Source of the DNA: Microbacterium festucae
GTDB taxonomy: Bacteria > Actinomycetota > Actinomycetes > Actinomycetales > Microbacteriaceae
Direction of reading: 5' to 3'
Assembly: GCF_025421715.1 (NCBI RefSeq)
Contig: NZ_JAOEFC010000001.1
Span: forward strand, 1,116,001 to 1,180,000
Length of the DNA: 64,000 nucleotides
Shown one piece after another: positions 1-8,693 of the stretch. A model generated the notes under the pieces. The model was given only the letters and a program-made list of their open reading frames with translations. It did not search any database and was not told where the DNA came from. A program made the translations under genes and the position numbers. Positions within the stretch are counted from its first letter, which is position 1; every line of letters begins with the position of its first letter.

Positions 1-1997
1 ACGGTGTCCGTCGCTCCCAGGACGATTGCGCGCGCCGGAGACAATTGGGTCACGAGGTCGGCGGAGGCTTCCGGTAGACGATCCTGGCGTGTGATCAACA
101 TCGGCGCCCCGCTGGCGGCAGCGACTGCTGCGCCGGACACCGCATCCGGGAACTTCTCGCCGCTCGCCACGTAGATCGTCTCGGCGGGCGTGTGGGTCGT
201 AGCGCGGACGATCGCAGCGGAAGTGGCGTATCTGTCCACTCCCGCGATGCGAGTGACGCTACCGCCCGAGGCCGACCATGCCGCATTCATCACCGATGCG
301 CTGATCGATGCGCTGTCGCCCACCACCACCACTCGCTCGGGCCGGAGTCGCGCGAGTTCAGCCCGTGTTGCGGCGGGTAGCTCATCTCGCAACGCGAGAA
401 GCACCGGACCACCCGCCCTTCCTGCCGGACCCGCCGCGCTGAGTGCATCGGGGAAGTTCGCGCCCGTCGCAAGATATGCCACCGGCGCCCCCGCCCCGAA
501 GGTCGCGGCGGACAGCGACGCGGCCGTCTCGAAGCGGTTCTCGCCCGCAATCCGCTGGACCTCGGGAGCATACTGGCGAAGAAGGTCGAAGACACCGGCG
601 GACACCGATGGCTCGCCACCGACGACAACTATCCGCCGCGGTTTCAGCCGGGAGAGTTCCGACCTGACCGCCTCTGACAGCTCCGCCGGAGATGTCAGGA
701 TCACGGGCGAAGCGGCACGGCTGGCCGCCGCTGCGCTCAGCGCGTCGGGGAAGTCCAGGCCTGTGGCCACGAAGACGGTGTCCGTTCCCGGGGCGAACGT
801 TGCCGCTAGTCGGGCGGACGTCTCGTAGCGGTCCACGCCGGCGATACGACTGACGGGGGTCGGAATGGTGACGGCGCCACTGACCTGCGTCACCCTCCAG
901 AACCCGTCGCGTGAGCCCACGGCCACCACGGACAGCTGCGCCCCGCGGTCCTCCTTGGTGACCGTGTAGGTACTGGATGTCGCGCCGGCGATCTGCGCGC
1001 CGTCCCGTATCCACTGGTAGCTGAATTCAGCAGCAGGTTGCCACGAGGCGGTTGCCACGAGAGTCCCCCCGACCGCTGGCGACCCGCTCAGCGTGGGCGC
1101 AGGTGTCGCGCTGAACCGTTGCGGCGTGGGAGTCGTGGACGTGAGACAGCACCCCCAGTTGGAGAACACCGTGTTCCCGGCCAGGTCCTGCCACGTTCCA
1201 CGATGCACCGCGCTGCCGTTGCGCACGACGTAGTTTCCGAAGCGCATTCCGTCGACCGGATAGTACGGGCGTTGTGCGGTTCCGGGTTGTGGGGGATCCC
1301 CGTAGAGGATCGACAGGTGCACGTGCGGCCCGTTGGAGGAACCGCCGCAGGGGAGAGTCGACCCCGCTTCTCCGAGGTAAGCGCCGGCCGGAACCCACTG
1401 CCCGATCAAGTTCTCCTGCGCACCGGCGAGGTGGTAGTACTCCGACTTCCACCCTCCGCCGTGATCGACGCCGAGGAACCAGCCCGCCGGACAGACGACG
1501 CGATAGACGCGCCCTTCCGCGATAGCCACGACTCGTCGGTTAGGGCTAGAACCCGGTGCGAAGTCGAGCGCCCCCCAGGCCGTTCCGTCACTGTCTCGAT
1601 GCGGGCCCCCCGACGACCAGCGCTGTCCCGGTTCGAAGGGAAGGTGCCACACGGGCGGAGCGAGCGAGCGCAACGTGGGTCGCGAGGGCGGATCCATCGG
1701 TTCGTCCCACGGCTCGATCGTGAGTGGCTCCGTCGGGCCCGAATGGTCGTGCCCGTCCTCGTCTCCGTGCGGGGCTGTCGTGTCATCCTCGGGGGGAGGC
1801 TGGGTCCCGCCTCCAGTCGGGGTCGGGGACGGGGTCGGGCTCATCGGAGCGGATGACGTCGGCGTCGGCGTCTGCGATGTGGTGGGGTCGGGGGAAGGAG
1901 TCGTTGCCTGCTCCGATGCAGAGGCCGGCGGTACCAGCGTCGTCAGCGAAGCAATCAGAGCGACCGTCACCAGTAGAGATCCTGCGCGATGTCGCAT
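1..1997 (-). CDS. Secreted M23 peptidase with CWB2 cell-wall-binding repeats (3' end beyond left edge)
   Basis: Secreted surface protein; 665 residues are visible and the C-terminus lies beyond base 1. It starts at ATG 1997 with a signal peptide (residues 1-28, ending ASASEQ), then a Thr/Pro/Ser-rich linker. An M23 domain of LasA type follows, with His133, GALDFAPG (Asp145) and GPHVHLS (His225/His227) as likely zinc ligands. Residues about 270-345 form an Ig-like domain of the YQWIRDG type. Three CWB2 repeats start near residues 382, 480 and 581, each opening with RIAG(V/E)(D/N)R(Y/F) and carrying a FPDA(L/V)S motif. Family knowledge suggests glycopeptide hydrolysis or cell-wall remodelling with non-covalent wall attachment. 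The combination of domains is seen; the substrate is unknown. Confidence 0.85.
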   Translation of the reverse strand, partial: MRHRAGSLLVTVALIASLTTLVPPASASEQATTPSPDPTTSQTPTPTSSAPMSPTPSPTPTGGGTQPPPEDDTTAPHGDEDGHDHSGPTEPLTIEPWDEPMDPPSRPTLRSLAPPVWHLPFEPGQRWSSGGPHRDSDGTAWGALDFAPGSSPNRRVVAIAEGRVYRVVCPAGWFLGVDHGGGWKSEYYHLAGAQENLIGQWVPAGAYLGEAGSTLPCGGSSNGPHVHLSILYGDPPQPGTAQRPYYPVDGMRFGNYVVRNGSAVHRGTWQDLAGNTVFSNWGCCLTSTTPTPQRFSATPAPTLSGSPAVGGTLVATASWQPAAEFSYQWIRDGAQIAGATSSTYTVTKEDRGAQLSVVAVGSRDGFWRVTQVSGAVTIPTPVSRIAGVDRYETSARLAATFAPGTDTVFVATGLDFPDALSAAAASRAASPVILTSPAELSEAVRSELSRLKPRRIVVVGGEPSVSAGVFDLLRQYAPEVQRIAGENRFETAASLSAATFGAGAPVAYLATGANFPDALSAAGPAGRAGGPVLLALRDELPAATRAELARLRPERVVVVGDSASISASVMNAAWSASGGSVTRIAGVDRYATSAAIVRATTHTPAETIYVASGEKFPDAVSGAAVAAASGAPMLITRQDRLPEASADLVTQLSPARAIVLGATDT

Positions 1998-2137
1998 GCC
2001 GGCCTTCCGAATGTGGGCGCGCCCACCCTAACGCAGGCCGCGCGGGACATGGGGCGTTGTCCACAGGGCGCCCACCGCCCCGCGCACGGCAGAGGGCCCG
2101 GCGCGCCGTCGATGCGCACCGGGCCCTCGGGCCGGAC

Positions 2138-3229
2138 TCAGGCCTTGAGAGCGTCCATCAGCTTCACGCGGGCGCCCATGCGCAGGATCGAGTTGTCGTA
2201 GATCTTCGCGCCGATCGCGATCGCGGCGACGCAGGTGGCCAGCAGCACCGCCAGCGAGAGCAGCGGCTCCCACCACTGGGCCTCGCCGAGGAAGATGCGC
2301 ACCGGCATGCCCACGGGCGCCGAGAACGGCACGTACGACATGACGGTCATGACGACCGGGTTGTCGTTGAAGAAGATCACCAGGAAGTACGGCGCCATCA
2401 CCAGGAAGGTGAGCGGGGTCATGGTGGTGCCGATGTCCTCCTGGCGGGAGACCATCGCCCCGGCCGCGGCGAACAGCGACGCGAGCAGCACGAACCCGAA
2501 GAGGAAGAACACCGCGAACCACACCAGGGGCGCGCCGAGTCCGGCCAGCACCTCGGTCTGCCCGGTGACCGTGAGCCCGACGATCGCGATGGCCGCGAGC
2601 CCCAGGATCTGCCCCATCGCCAGCAGCGTGTTGCCGATCACCTTGCCCGCCAGCAGCGCCCGGGTCGGGATGGCTGAGATGAGCAGCTCGACCACACGGG
2701 TCTGCTTCTCTTCGACGACCGACTGCGCGATGGTGGCGCCGAAGTTCAGCGCGGCCATGAAGAACACGATGCCGAAGCCGAGCGCCACGAGATACCGCAG
2801 CCCCTCGTTGGTCTCGTCGGGGTTGAGCAGCTCGACCGGCGGGGTCACGCTCAGTGCGCTGATCAGCCCGTTCGGCACGCTGTCGTCACCGATCACGCGG
2901 TAGCCGAACGGGTCGGGACCGCCCTCGATGATGGCGGCGTCGACCTCGCCCGAGCGCACCAGGTCTTCGGCGTCGGCCGCACTGTCGGCCTCGGTGACCT
3001 CGATCACGTCGTCCATGCCGCTGACCACCGACGCGGTCTGCGGGGTGACGGCGACGGGGGTGCGCGAGTCGGACTGCGCCGCGAACCCGCCCCACACGAT
3101 GGCGACCAGGGCGATGACGAACAGGACGCCCGTCGAGATGAGGAACGCCTTGCTGCGCAGCTTCGAGCCGACCTCGCGCTCGGTGACGAGCCAGACGCTC
3201 TGGGCGATAGAGGGTGAAGACGTGTTCAC
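2138..3229 (-). CDS. ABC-2 type exporter permease (NatB-like)
   Basis: Membrane subunit of 363 residues. It has one N-terminal transmembrane helix (about residues 27-48), a roughly 130-residue extracytoplasmic segment and then five or six C-terminal helices, the usual NatB/YhaP layout. The cytoplasmic VVEEKQTRVVELL stretch is typical of this family. The start is GTG 3229, overlapping the stop of the upstream ATPase by 4 nt (GTGA), so the two are translationally coupled. By family it exports ions, lipids or drugs; the substrate cannot be read from the sequence. Confidence 0.88.
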   Translation of the reverse strand: MNTSSPSIAQSVWLVTEREVGSKLRSKAFLISTGVLFVIALVAIVWGGFAAQSDSRTPVAVTPQTASVVSGMDDVIEVTEADSAADAEDLVRSGEVDAAIIEGGPDPFGYRVIGDDSVPNGLISALSVTPPVELLNPDETNEGLRYLVALGFGIVFFMAALNFGATIAQSVVEEKQTRVVELLISAIPTRALLAGKVIGNTLLAMGQILGLAAIAIVGLTVTGQTEVLAGLGAPLVWFAVFFLFGFVLLASLFAAAGAMVSRQEDIGTTMTPLTFLVMAPYFLVIFFNDNPVVMTVMSYVPFSAPVGMPVRIFLGEAQWWEPLLSLAVLLATCVAAIAIGAKIYDNSILRMGARVKLMDALKA

Positions 3230-4110
3230 TGGATGACCTCCTTGAAGATCTGGGCGAGGGACGGATGCCGCGGCGCGAAGCTCGCGACGTCGCCGGAGGC
3301 GACGGCGCGCTGCAGCACCCGCTGCACGGTGGCGTCGCTGTCGGCGTCGAACAGGGCGTAGCCGCCGTCGAAGTCGAGGACCTCGACGCCCGGCTCGGCG
3401 CGCAGCCAGCCGGCGTCGCCGGCCGAGACGAGCTCGTAGCGGCGCGAGGCGTGCGCGGCGCGCAGGCCGTCGCGGGTGCCGGCGGCGCGGATCGTGCCGC
3501 CCGCGATGATGACCAGGTCGTCGCACAGGCGCTCGACGACGTCGAGCTGGTGCGACGAGAACAGCACGCCCACGCCCTGCGCGGCACGCGCCTGCAGCAC
3601 GCCGGCGACCACGTCGACGGCGATCGGGTCGAGGCCGGAGAACGGCTCGTCGAGGATGAGGATGCGCGGCTCGTGCACGAGCGCGGCCGCGATCTGCGCG
3701 CGCTGCTGATTGCCCAGCGACAGGGTCTCGACGTGGTCGTCGAGGCGCTCGCCGAGCCCGAGCTCCTCGAGCAGCGCGGTGGCGCGCGTCGTCGCATCCG
3801 TCTTGCTGAAGCCGTGGAGGCGGGCGAGGTAGACGATGTGCTCGAGCACCTTCATCTTCGGGTAGAGGCCGCGCTCCTCGGGCATGTAGCCGAACCGGCG
3901 GCGGTCGGCCGCGGTCACCGCAGCGCCGCCGAGGGTCACGGTGCCGGCGTCGCGGGCGAGCACGCCCAGCACGATCCGCATCGTCGTGGTCTTGCCGGCG
4001 CCGTTGCCGCCGACGAATCCGGTGACGCGCCCGTCGGCGACGGTGAACCCCACGTCGTCGAGCACACGGCGCGCGCCGTAGCTCTTGGTGATCCTGCTCA
4101 GTTCCAGCAT
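3226..4110 (-). CDS. ABC transporter ATP-binding protein (NatA-like)
   Basis: ATPase of 294 residues pairing with the overlapping permease. It shows Walker A GGNGAGKTT, signature LSLGNQQRAQIA (the Q-rich form common in NatA-type ATPases), Walker B ILILDEPFSGLDP and the switch histidine in FSSHQLD. The start ATG 4110 has a strong AGGAGG at 4116-4121 and a -10 TAGCGT at 4139-4144. Two tandem dyads lie upstream of the promoter (4161-4207), and a two-component system lies one gene away, so inducible expression is plausible. Confidence 0.92.
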   Translation of the reverse strand: MLELSRITKSYGARRVLDDVGFTVADGRVTGFVGGNGAGKTTTMRIVLGVLARDAGTVTLGGAAVTAADRRRFGYMPEERGLYPKMKVLEHIVYLARLHGFSKTDATTRATALLEELGLGERLDDHVETLSLGNQQRAQIAAALVHEPRILILDEPFSGLDPIAVDVVAGVLQARAAQGVGVLFSSHQLDVVERLCDDLVIIAGGTIRAAGTRDGLRAAHASRRYELVSAGDAGWLRAEPGVEVLDFDGGYALFDADSDATVQRVLQRAVASGDVASFAPRHPSLAQIFKEVIQ

Positions 4111-4138
4111 CCGATCCTCCTGTGTCTGGGTGTCTCCG

Positions 4139-4207
4139 ACGCTACGGGCGGGGCGGCGGCGCGTCCTCCCCCGCCCGGCGGGTTCGCATCCTCCCCCGGA
4201 CGGGGGA
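4139..4207 (-). promoter_or_regulatory. Promoter and tandem operator of the NatAB-like exporter
   Basis: On the minus strand a -10 TAGCGT is at 4139-4144. Upstream lie two 22-bp direct repeats, 4161-4182 and 4186-4207, reading GC(G/A)TCCTCCCCCG.. on the plus strand with a 25-bp period. Each is internally palindromic; the second contains TCCCCCG-GA-CGGGGGA. Their place at about -30 to -75 suits an activator such as the NarL-type regulator encoded at 5676-6341. The repeats are seen; the binding protein is inferred. Confidence 0.5.
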
Positions 4208-4242
4208 CTCCTCTCATCCGGGGCGGCTCAGAGGATTCACAG

Positions 4243-4291
4243 GTTGCGGCAACCTGACGTCAATGTGGCGTCAAGGCGGCGGGGCTATGCT
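4243..4291 (+). promoter_or_regulatory. Putative promoter and dyads of the GT-C membrane protein gene
   Basis: The -10 TATGCT at 4286-4291 is 6 nt before GTG 4298, indicating a leaderless start. Upstream are two small dyads, GTTGC-G-GCAAC (4243-4253) and a perfect TGACGTCA (4255-4262), followed by a half-copy GGCGTCA. They may be operator sites; no regulator can be assigned. Confidence 0.35.
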
Positions 4292-4297
4292 CCGGCT

Positions 4298-5626
4298 GTG
4301 ACGACTGCCCCCGAAGCCCACCGTCCCCTGTCGCGCCGCGGGGGGATCTTCGAGCGGATCAGGGCATTCGCCTTCACCCGTCGCGGCCTCCTGGCCGGCT
4401 GGGGCGCCCTGCACCTCGCCTATGCGCTGAGCCTGCTCCCCATCCTGCTGGCCGGCGGCACCGAGGGCGACCTGCCGCTGTACCGGCAGTGGGCGCAGGA
4501 GGCGCTGCACGGCGTCATCCCCGTCGTCGACGAGCCCTGGGTCTACCCGGCGGGCGCGCTGGCGCCGATCATGCTCGCCATCATCGCGGGCCCCTGGGCC
4601 TACCAGCTGGTGTGGCTGGTCATCATGGCCGCCGGCAACCTCGCCGCGATCGCCGCCATCACCGACGGCTTCCGTCGCCGCGCCGCCTACACCGCCGCCT
4701 GGTACTGGATGCTGATCGTGCTGCTGCTGGCGCCCGTCTCGATGCTGCGGCTCGAGGGCGCGGCGGCGCCGTTCGCCATCGCGGCCCTCGTCTACGTGGT
4801 GCGCCGCCCGGCCGTGGCCGGCGTGCTCATCGCCGCGGCCACCTGGATCAAGGTGTGGCCCGCGGCCCTGGCCGCCGCCGCCGTCACCGTCTCGTCGGCG
4901 CGCTCGCGCATCATCGTGGGCGGCGTCGCCCTCAGCGCCGGGATCGTGGGGGTCGTCGGCGTCGCCGGCGGCGCCTCGAACGTGCTCAGCTTCGCCACCA
5001 TCCAGACCGACCGGGCGCTGCAGCTCGAAGCGCCCGTCGCGACGCCGTGGGTGTGGGCGACGGTGCTGGGCGTGCCCGGCGCCGAGATCCGCCAGAACTG
5101 GTACCTCGCCACGCGCGAGGTGGCCGGTCCGGGCGCGCACGCGGCCAGCGACCTCGTGGGCCTTCTGATGCCCATCGCCGTCGTGGGCCTGGTCGTGCTG
5201 CTCTGGCTGGCGCGCTCGCGCGCCCAGCGGGCCGGACTGCTCACCCCCGACATGGAGCAGCGCCTCATCCTGCGCGGCGGCTTCGCGCTGACGGCCGCGC
5301 TCATCGTCTTCAACAAGGTCGGCTCGCCGCAGTACATGCTGTGGATCGCTCCGATCGTGGCCGTCGGCCTCGCCGTCGACTACGAGGGCTGGCGCCGCCT
5401 GGCCACCTGGATGGCCGTCACGTGCCTGCTGACCACGCTGATCTTCCCGATCCTCTACCTGCCGCTCATCGACGCCGACCCGACCGCGGCCAGCGTGCTG
5501 CTGCTGCGCAACGGCATCGTCATCGGCATGTTCGTCTGGAGCGTCGTGTGGCTGTGGCGCGCCGCGCTGCCGGCGCGGGCGCAGGTCGAGGTCGTGCGCG
5601 CCGCCGCACCCGTCGCCGCCCACTGA
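4298..5626 (+). CDS. Polytopic GT-C fold membrane protein (DUF2029/GT87-like)
   Basis: Membrane protein of 442 residues with about 10-12 hydrophobic segments. A GT-C-like first loop GDLPLYRQWAQEAL..VDEPWVYPAG carries acidic residues where polyprenol-phosphate-dependent mannosyltransferases have theirs. The WIKVWPAALA segment matches the KxxP motif of DUF2029/GT87 proteins. GTG 4298 was chosen because a -10 lies 6 nt upstream and the earlier in-frame region lacks coding character. It probably transfers sugar from a lipid donor to an extracytoplasmic acceptor, but this is family-level inference. Confidence 0.75.
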   Translation: MTTAPEAHRPLSRRGGIFERIRAFAFTRRGLLAGWGALHLAYALSLLPILLAGGTEGDLPLYRQWAQEALHGVIPVVDEPWVYPAGALAPIMLAIIAGPWAYQLVWLVIMAAGNLAAIAAITDGFRRRAAYTAAWYWMLIVLLLAPVSMLRLEGAAAPFAIAALVYVVRRPAVAGVLIAAATWIKVWPAALAAAAVTVSSARSRIIVGGVALSAGIVGVVGVAGGASNVLSFATIQTDRALQLEAPVATPWVWATVLGVPGAEIRQNWYLATREVAGPGAHAASDLVGLLMPIAVVGLVVLLWLARSRAQRAGLLTPDMEQRLILRGGFALTAALIVFNKVGSPQYMLWIAPIVAVGLAVDYEGWRRLATWMAVTCLLTTLIFPILYLPLIDADPTAASVLLLRNGIVIGMFVWSVVWLWRAALPARAQVEVVRAAAPVAAH

Positions 5627-5675
5627 CCCCGGGCGGGTACCACGCGGTGCCCGGTGCGAGCGCGCCGGGGACCTG

Positions 5676-6341
5676 TCAGGCCAGGCCTGCGCGGTGCGCG
5701 TAGACGACCGCGGCGACCCGGTCGCGGGCGCCGATCTTCTGCAGCACGTTGGACACGTGGGTCTTCACCGTCGCCTCGCCGATGAACAGCCGCTGGGCGA
5801 TCTCGGCGTTGCTGAGGGCCTGCGCGAGCAGATGCAGCACCTCCGCCTCGCGTTCGGTGAGCTCCACCGGGATCACCGACGCGCCGGTGGCGGGGCGGGC
5901 TGCGGATGCCGGAGCTCCGGCATCCGTGAAGCGTTCGATGACCCGGCGGGTGACCTCGGGGGCGAGCAGGGCGTCGCCGACGGCGGCCGCGCGCACCGCC
6001 GAGACGAGCTCTTCGGGGCCGGCGTTCTTCAGCAGGAACCCGCTCGCGCCGGCCGACAGCGCCTGGAACAGGTACTCGTCGCGGTCGAACGTGGTGACGA
6101 TGACCACGGCGGCGTGGAGGTCGCCGTCGGCGACGATGCGCCGGGTGGCCTCGAGACCGTCCATGTCGGGCATCTGCACGTCCATGCACACCACGTCGGG
6201 GGTCAGACGCCGGGTCTCCGCGACGGCCGCGGCACCGTCGGCGGCCTCGCCGACCACCTCGATGCCGTCGGCGGCGTCGAGGATCATGCGGAATCCGGCC
6301 CGCATCACGGCGTGGTCGTCGACCAGCAGCACCCGGATCAC
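5676..6341 (-). CDS. NarL/LuxR-family response regulator
   Basis: Response regulator of 221 residues. The receiver domain has the acidic pair in VLLVDDHAVMR, phosphoacceptor Asp in VVCMDVQMPDMDG, a conserved Thr in VVIVTTFDRDEY and Lys in FLLKNAGPEE. A LuxR-type HTH follows (LTEREAEVLHLLAQ..SNAEIAQRLFI..TVKTHVSNVLQKI). Start GTG 6341 overlaps the histidine-kinase stop by 4 nt, so the pair is co-transcribed. Candidate targets are the GT-C gene and the ABC exporter beside it. Confidence 0.95.
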   Translation of the reverse strand: MIRVLLVDDHAVMRAGFRMILDAADGIEVVGEAADGAAAVAETRRLTPDVVCMDVQMPDMDGLEATRRIVADGDLHAAVVIVTTFDRDEYLFQALSAGASGFLLKNAGPEELVSAVRAAAVGDALLAPEVTRRVIERFTDAGAPASAARPATGASVIPVELTEREAEVLHLLAQALSNAEIAQRLFIGEATVKTHVSNVLQKIGARDRVAAVVYAHRAGLA

Positions 6342-7618
6342 GCGCGCACCCCTGCCGCGGCGCCGTCGGCGGCGCTGATGCCGGAAAGGGGGAGCGGGAT
6401 GCGGGCGCGCACGAGGAAGCCGCCGCGCTCGCGGGGCGCGGCCTCGAGGCTGCCGCCGGATGCCGCGGCGCGCTCGCGCATGCCGACCAGCCCCAGCCCC
6501 GCGCGCACCGGCCGCGCGACCCGGCCCGTGTTGGAGACCTCGAGCTCGGTGATGCCCTCGGCGTAGCGCAGCCGCACCTCGGCGGTGGTGTCGGGGGCGC
6601 CGTGACGGCGAGCGTTCGTCAACGCCTCCTGGGTGATGCGGTACAGGTTCACCTGGGTCAGCTCGGGCACCTCGTGCGCGTCGCCCACGACGGTCAGGGT
6701 GGTGGGCAGGCCGTTCTCGTTGGCGTGCGCGACGAGGTCGGGCAGCGCCGACAGCCGCAGGGTCGAGTCACCGGGAGACGCGGCATCCGGGGTGCGCAGC
6801 GTCTCGAGCAGCTGTCGCAGCTCGGTGAGGGCCGACCGTGCCGCGTCCTCGATGCCCGACAGGGCCTGCGCGGCGGCATCCGGGTCGCGGGTGAGCACGG
6901 TGCGCGCGGCGCCGGCCTGCACGCCCATCGCCGAGACGTGGTGGGCCACGACGTCGTGCAGCTCGCGGGCGATGCGCACCCGGTCGAGGGCGACCGCCTG
7001 CGCCGCCGTGAGCTCCCGCTCGCGCTCGAGCTCGTCGGTGCGGGCCTGCAGCGCCGTCTGCTGGGCGGCCTGGGCGTATGCGCGCTCGCCGAAGTAGTAG
7101 GCGCCGCCGAAGAACGCGACGTTCACGAGGAAGTTCAGCAGCATGTAGGCGGCGAAGGGCGAGAACAGCCCCGCACGCGACAGTCCGGCCTCTTCGCCGG
7201 TGGCGGCCTGGAAGGTGACGACCGTCAGCCAGATGAACATGCCGGCGATCACGGCGAGGCGCACGATCGTGGCCCGGCGCCGGTCGTCGACCCAGGCGCC
7301 CACCGTGTACATCGCGATGAAGACCGCGATGTTGCCGACGTACACCTCGGGCACGCGGAAGGTGACGCCCAGGAAGAACGCGATCGCCACGATCACGAGC
7401 ACGACCTCGGGGTAGCGGCGGCGCACCGCCAGCGGCGCCGTGAGCGCGGCGCCGTAGACCAGGCCCCACGCCAGCGACGGGGTCTGGTCGCCGTAGATGC
7501 CGGCGATCTGGCCGAGCGCCGCCGACAGCACGGCGGCGACCAGCAGCACGCCGGCCAGCACGTAGTCGCCGCGCAGTCCGTCGGCGGTCGGCCGGGGGCG
7601 GCGGGGGTGAGCGCTCAT
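6338..7618 (-). CDS. Sensor histidine kinase (HisKA_3 type)
   Basis: Membrane sensor kinase of 426 residues with about five or six N-terminal helices (residues 15-165) and almost no extracytoplasmic domain, suggesting intramembrane or envelope sensing. A coiled linker leads into the HisKA_3 phosphoacceptor box RIARELHDVVAHHVSAM, and a degenerate HATPase domain ends with GLGLVGMRERAAASGG. ATG 7618 is 6 nt from a TAGCGT -10 (7625-7630). It forms a cognate pair with the overlapping NarL regulator. Confidence 0.94.
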   Translation of the reverse strand: MSAHPRRPRPTADGLRGDYVLAGVLLVAAVLSAALGQIAGIYGDQTPSLAWGLVYGAALTAPLAVRRRYPEVVLVIVAIAFFLGVTFRVPEVYVGNIAVFIAMYTVGAWVDDRRRATIVRLAVIAGMFIWLTVVTFQAATGEEAGLSRAGLFSPFAAYMLLNFLVNVAFFGGAYYFGERAYAQAAQQTALQARTDELERERELTAAQAVALDRVRIARELHDVVAHHVSAMGVQAGAARTVLTRDPDAAAQALSGIEDAARSALTELRQLLETLRTPDAASPGDSTLRLSALPDLVAHANENGLPTTLTVVGDAHEVPELTQVNLYRITQEALTNARRHGAPDTTAEVRLRYAEGITELEVSNTGRVARPVRAGLGLVGMRERAAASGGSLEAAPRERGGFLVRARIPLPLSGISAADGAAAGVRA

Positions 7619-7724
7619 CCCTCCACGCTAGAGGCGCCGCCGCCTCCCGGCATCCGCCGCACGACGGAGACCCGCGGGTGTGGCCCTGGGGCCTGTCCCC
7701 GGGTTCCCCCGGGTTCGCCCCTGC

Positions 7725-7781
7725 CGAGTGTCCAAGACACGCGGCATCCGGCGGGCGCCAGCGGCGTGTCTTGGACACTCG
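7725..7781 (-). repeat. 57-bp palindromic element, copy A1
   Basis: Left arm 7725-7742 CGAGTGTCCAAGACACGC pairs perfectly with 7764-7781. The interior reads in the opposite orientation to copies A3-A8. It lies in the 468-bp gap between divergent genes (7619-8086), which holds this copy, copy A2, G/C-rich flanks that are partly duplicated (CTGTCCCCGGG), and a purine-rich tandem repeat. I see no gene in the gap. Confidence 0.9.
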
Positions 7782-7910
7782 ACCGGATGCGGGGCCGGGA
7801 GGCCCCGGGGCTGGGCAGGTGTTTCGGGGCCCGGGCGCTGGGCCTGGCCCGGGCCCTGGGGCCTGTCCCCGGGTCCTGGCCCCGGCGTCTGCCCCCGGGC
7901 TTCCCCCTGC

Positions 7911-7967
7911 CGAGTGTCCAAGACACGCGGCATCCGGCGGGCGCCAGCGGCGTGTCTTGGACACTCG
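7911..7967 (-). repeat. 57-bp palindromic element, copy A2
   Basis: Identical to copy A1 across all 57 bp (arms 7911-7928 and 7950-7967) and offset from it by 186 bp. The upstream flank is also similar, so the pair looks like a local segmental duplication. Confidence 0.9.
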
Positions 7968-8010
7968 GCGAGGGGAGGCGAGGCGAGGGGAGGCGAGGGG
8001 AGGCCGGAGG
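7968..8010. repeat. Purine-rich tandem repeat (GGCGAGGGGA-like)
   Basis: About four imperfect 10-bp units of GGCGAGGGGA lie between element A2 and the FMN reductase gene. This is a low-complexity polypurine tract with no visible function. Confidence 0.7.
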
Positions 8011-8086
8011 GAAGCGGGGCTAGCGCGGGAGGGGGCGGGGCGCAAGGGGCGTGGCGGGGCGGAGGACGAGGCGACAGCATGGGGGC

Positions 8087-8644
8087 ATGGCCACGTACAC
8101 CGTCGGAATCCTGGTGGGCTCGGCATCCGAGCCCTCGCTCAACCGTCGCTTCGCCGACGCCCTCGTGCGGCTGGGCGCCGACGTCGGGCTCGAGTTCACC
8201 GACATCCCGATCGTCGACCTGCCGTTCTTCGGCACCCAGTACGAAGCCGACTTCCCGCCGGTGGGGCAGCGGTTCAAGACGGCGCTGGATGCCGTGGATG
8301 CACTGCTGTTCGTCACGCCGGAGTACAACCGGTCGATCCCCGCCGTGATGAAGAACGCCGTGGACTGGGCCTCGCGGCCCGTCGGCGAGAACGCGTTCCC
8401 CGACAAGCCCGTCGCCGTCACCGGCGCGAGCACGGGCGACATCTCGACGGCGGTCGCCCAGCAGGAGCTCAAGGGCATCCTGCTGGCCCAAGGCGCGGTG
8501 GTGCTCGGCGCCCCCGAGGTCTACATCCACGTGGTCGACGGGTTCTTCGCCGACAACGGCAGCGTCGCCGACGCCGACACCCGAGAGTTCCTGAGCGGCT
8601 TCCTCTCGCGGTTCCACCAGCACATCCGCCGGTCGCGCACCTGA
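8087..8644 (+). CDS. NAD(P)H-dependent FMN reductase (flavodoxin-like)
   Basis: Cytosolic flavoprotein of 185 residues. It has GSASEPSLNRRFADAL, the phosphate-binding loop variant of the FMN_red family, TPEYNRSIPAVMKNAVDWASRP, the hallmark active-site segment, and GASTGDISTAVAQQELK. ATG 8087 is 6 nt after a weak -10 CAGCAT (8075-8080). It probably reduces FMN or quinones with NAD(P)H. The next gene follows after 49 nt with its own ribosome site, so the two are likely co-transcribed. Confidence 0.92.
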   Translation: MATYTVGILVGSASEPSLNRRFADALVRLGADVGLEFTDIPIVDLPFFGTQYEADFPPVGQRFKTALDAVDALLFVTPEYNRSIPAVMKNAVDWASRPVGENAFPDKPVAVTGASTGDISTAVAQQELKGILLAQGAVVLGAPEVYIHVVDGFFADNGSVADADTREFLSGFLSRFHQHIRRSRT

Positions 8645-8693
8645 GGACCGGTCCGACCCCGCCGCCGCGGCGGCACGACCCGCAAGGAGCATC

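Noticed and set aside
4111-4297. Small gene between the ABC exporter and the GT-C gene
   Set aside because: The stretch contains only divergent promoters and operator-like repeats.
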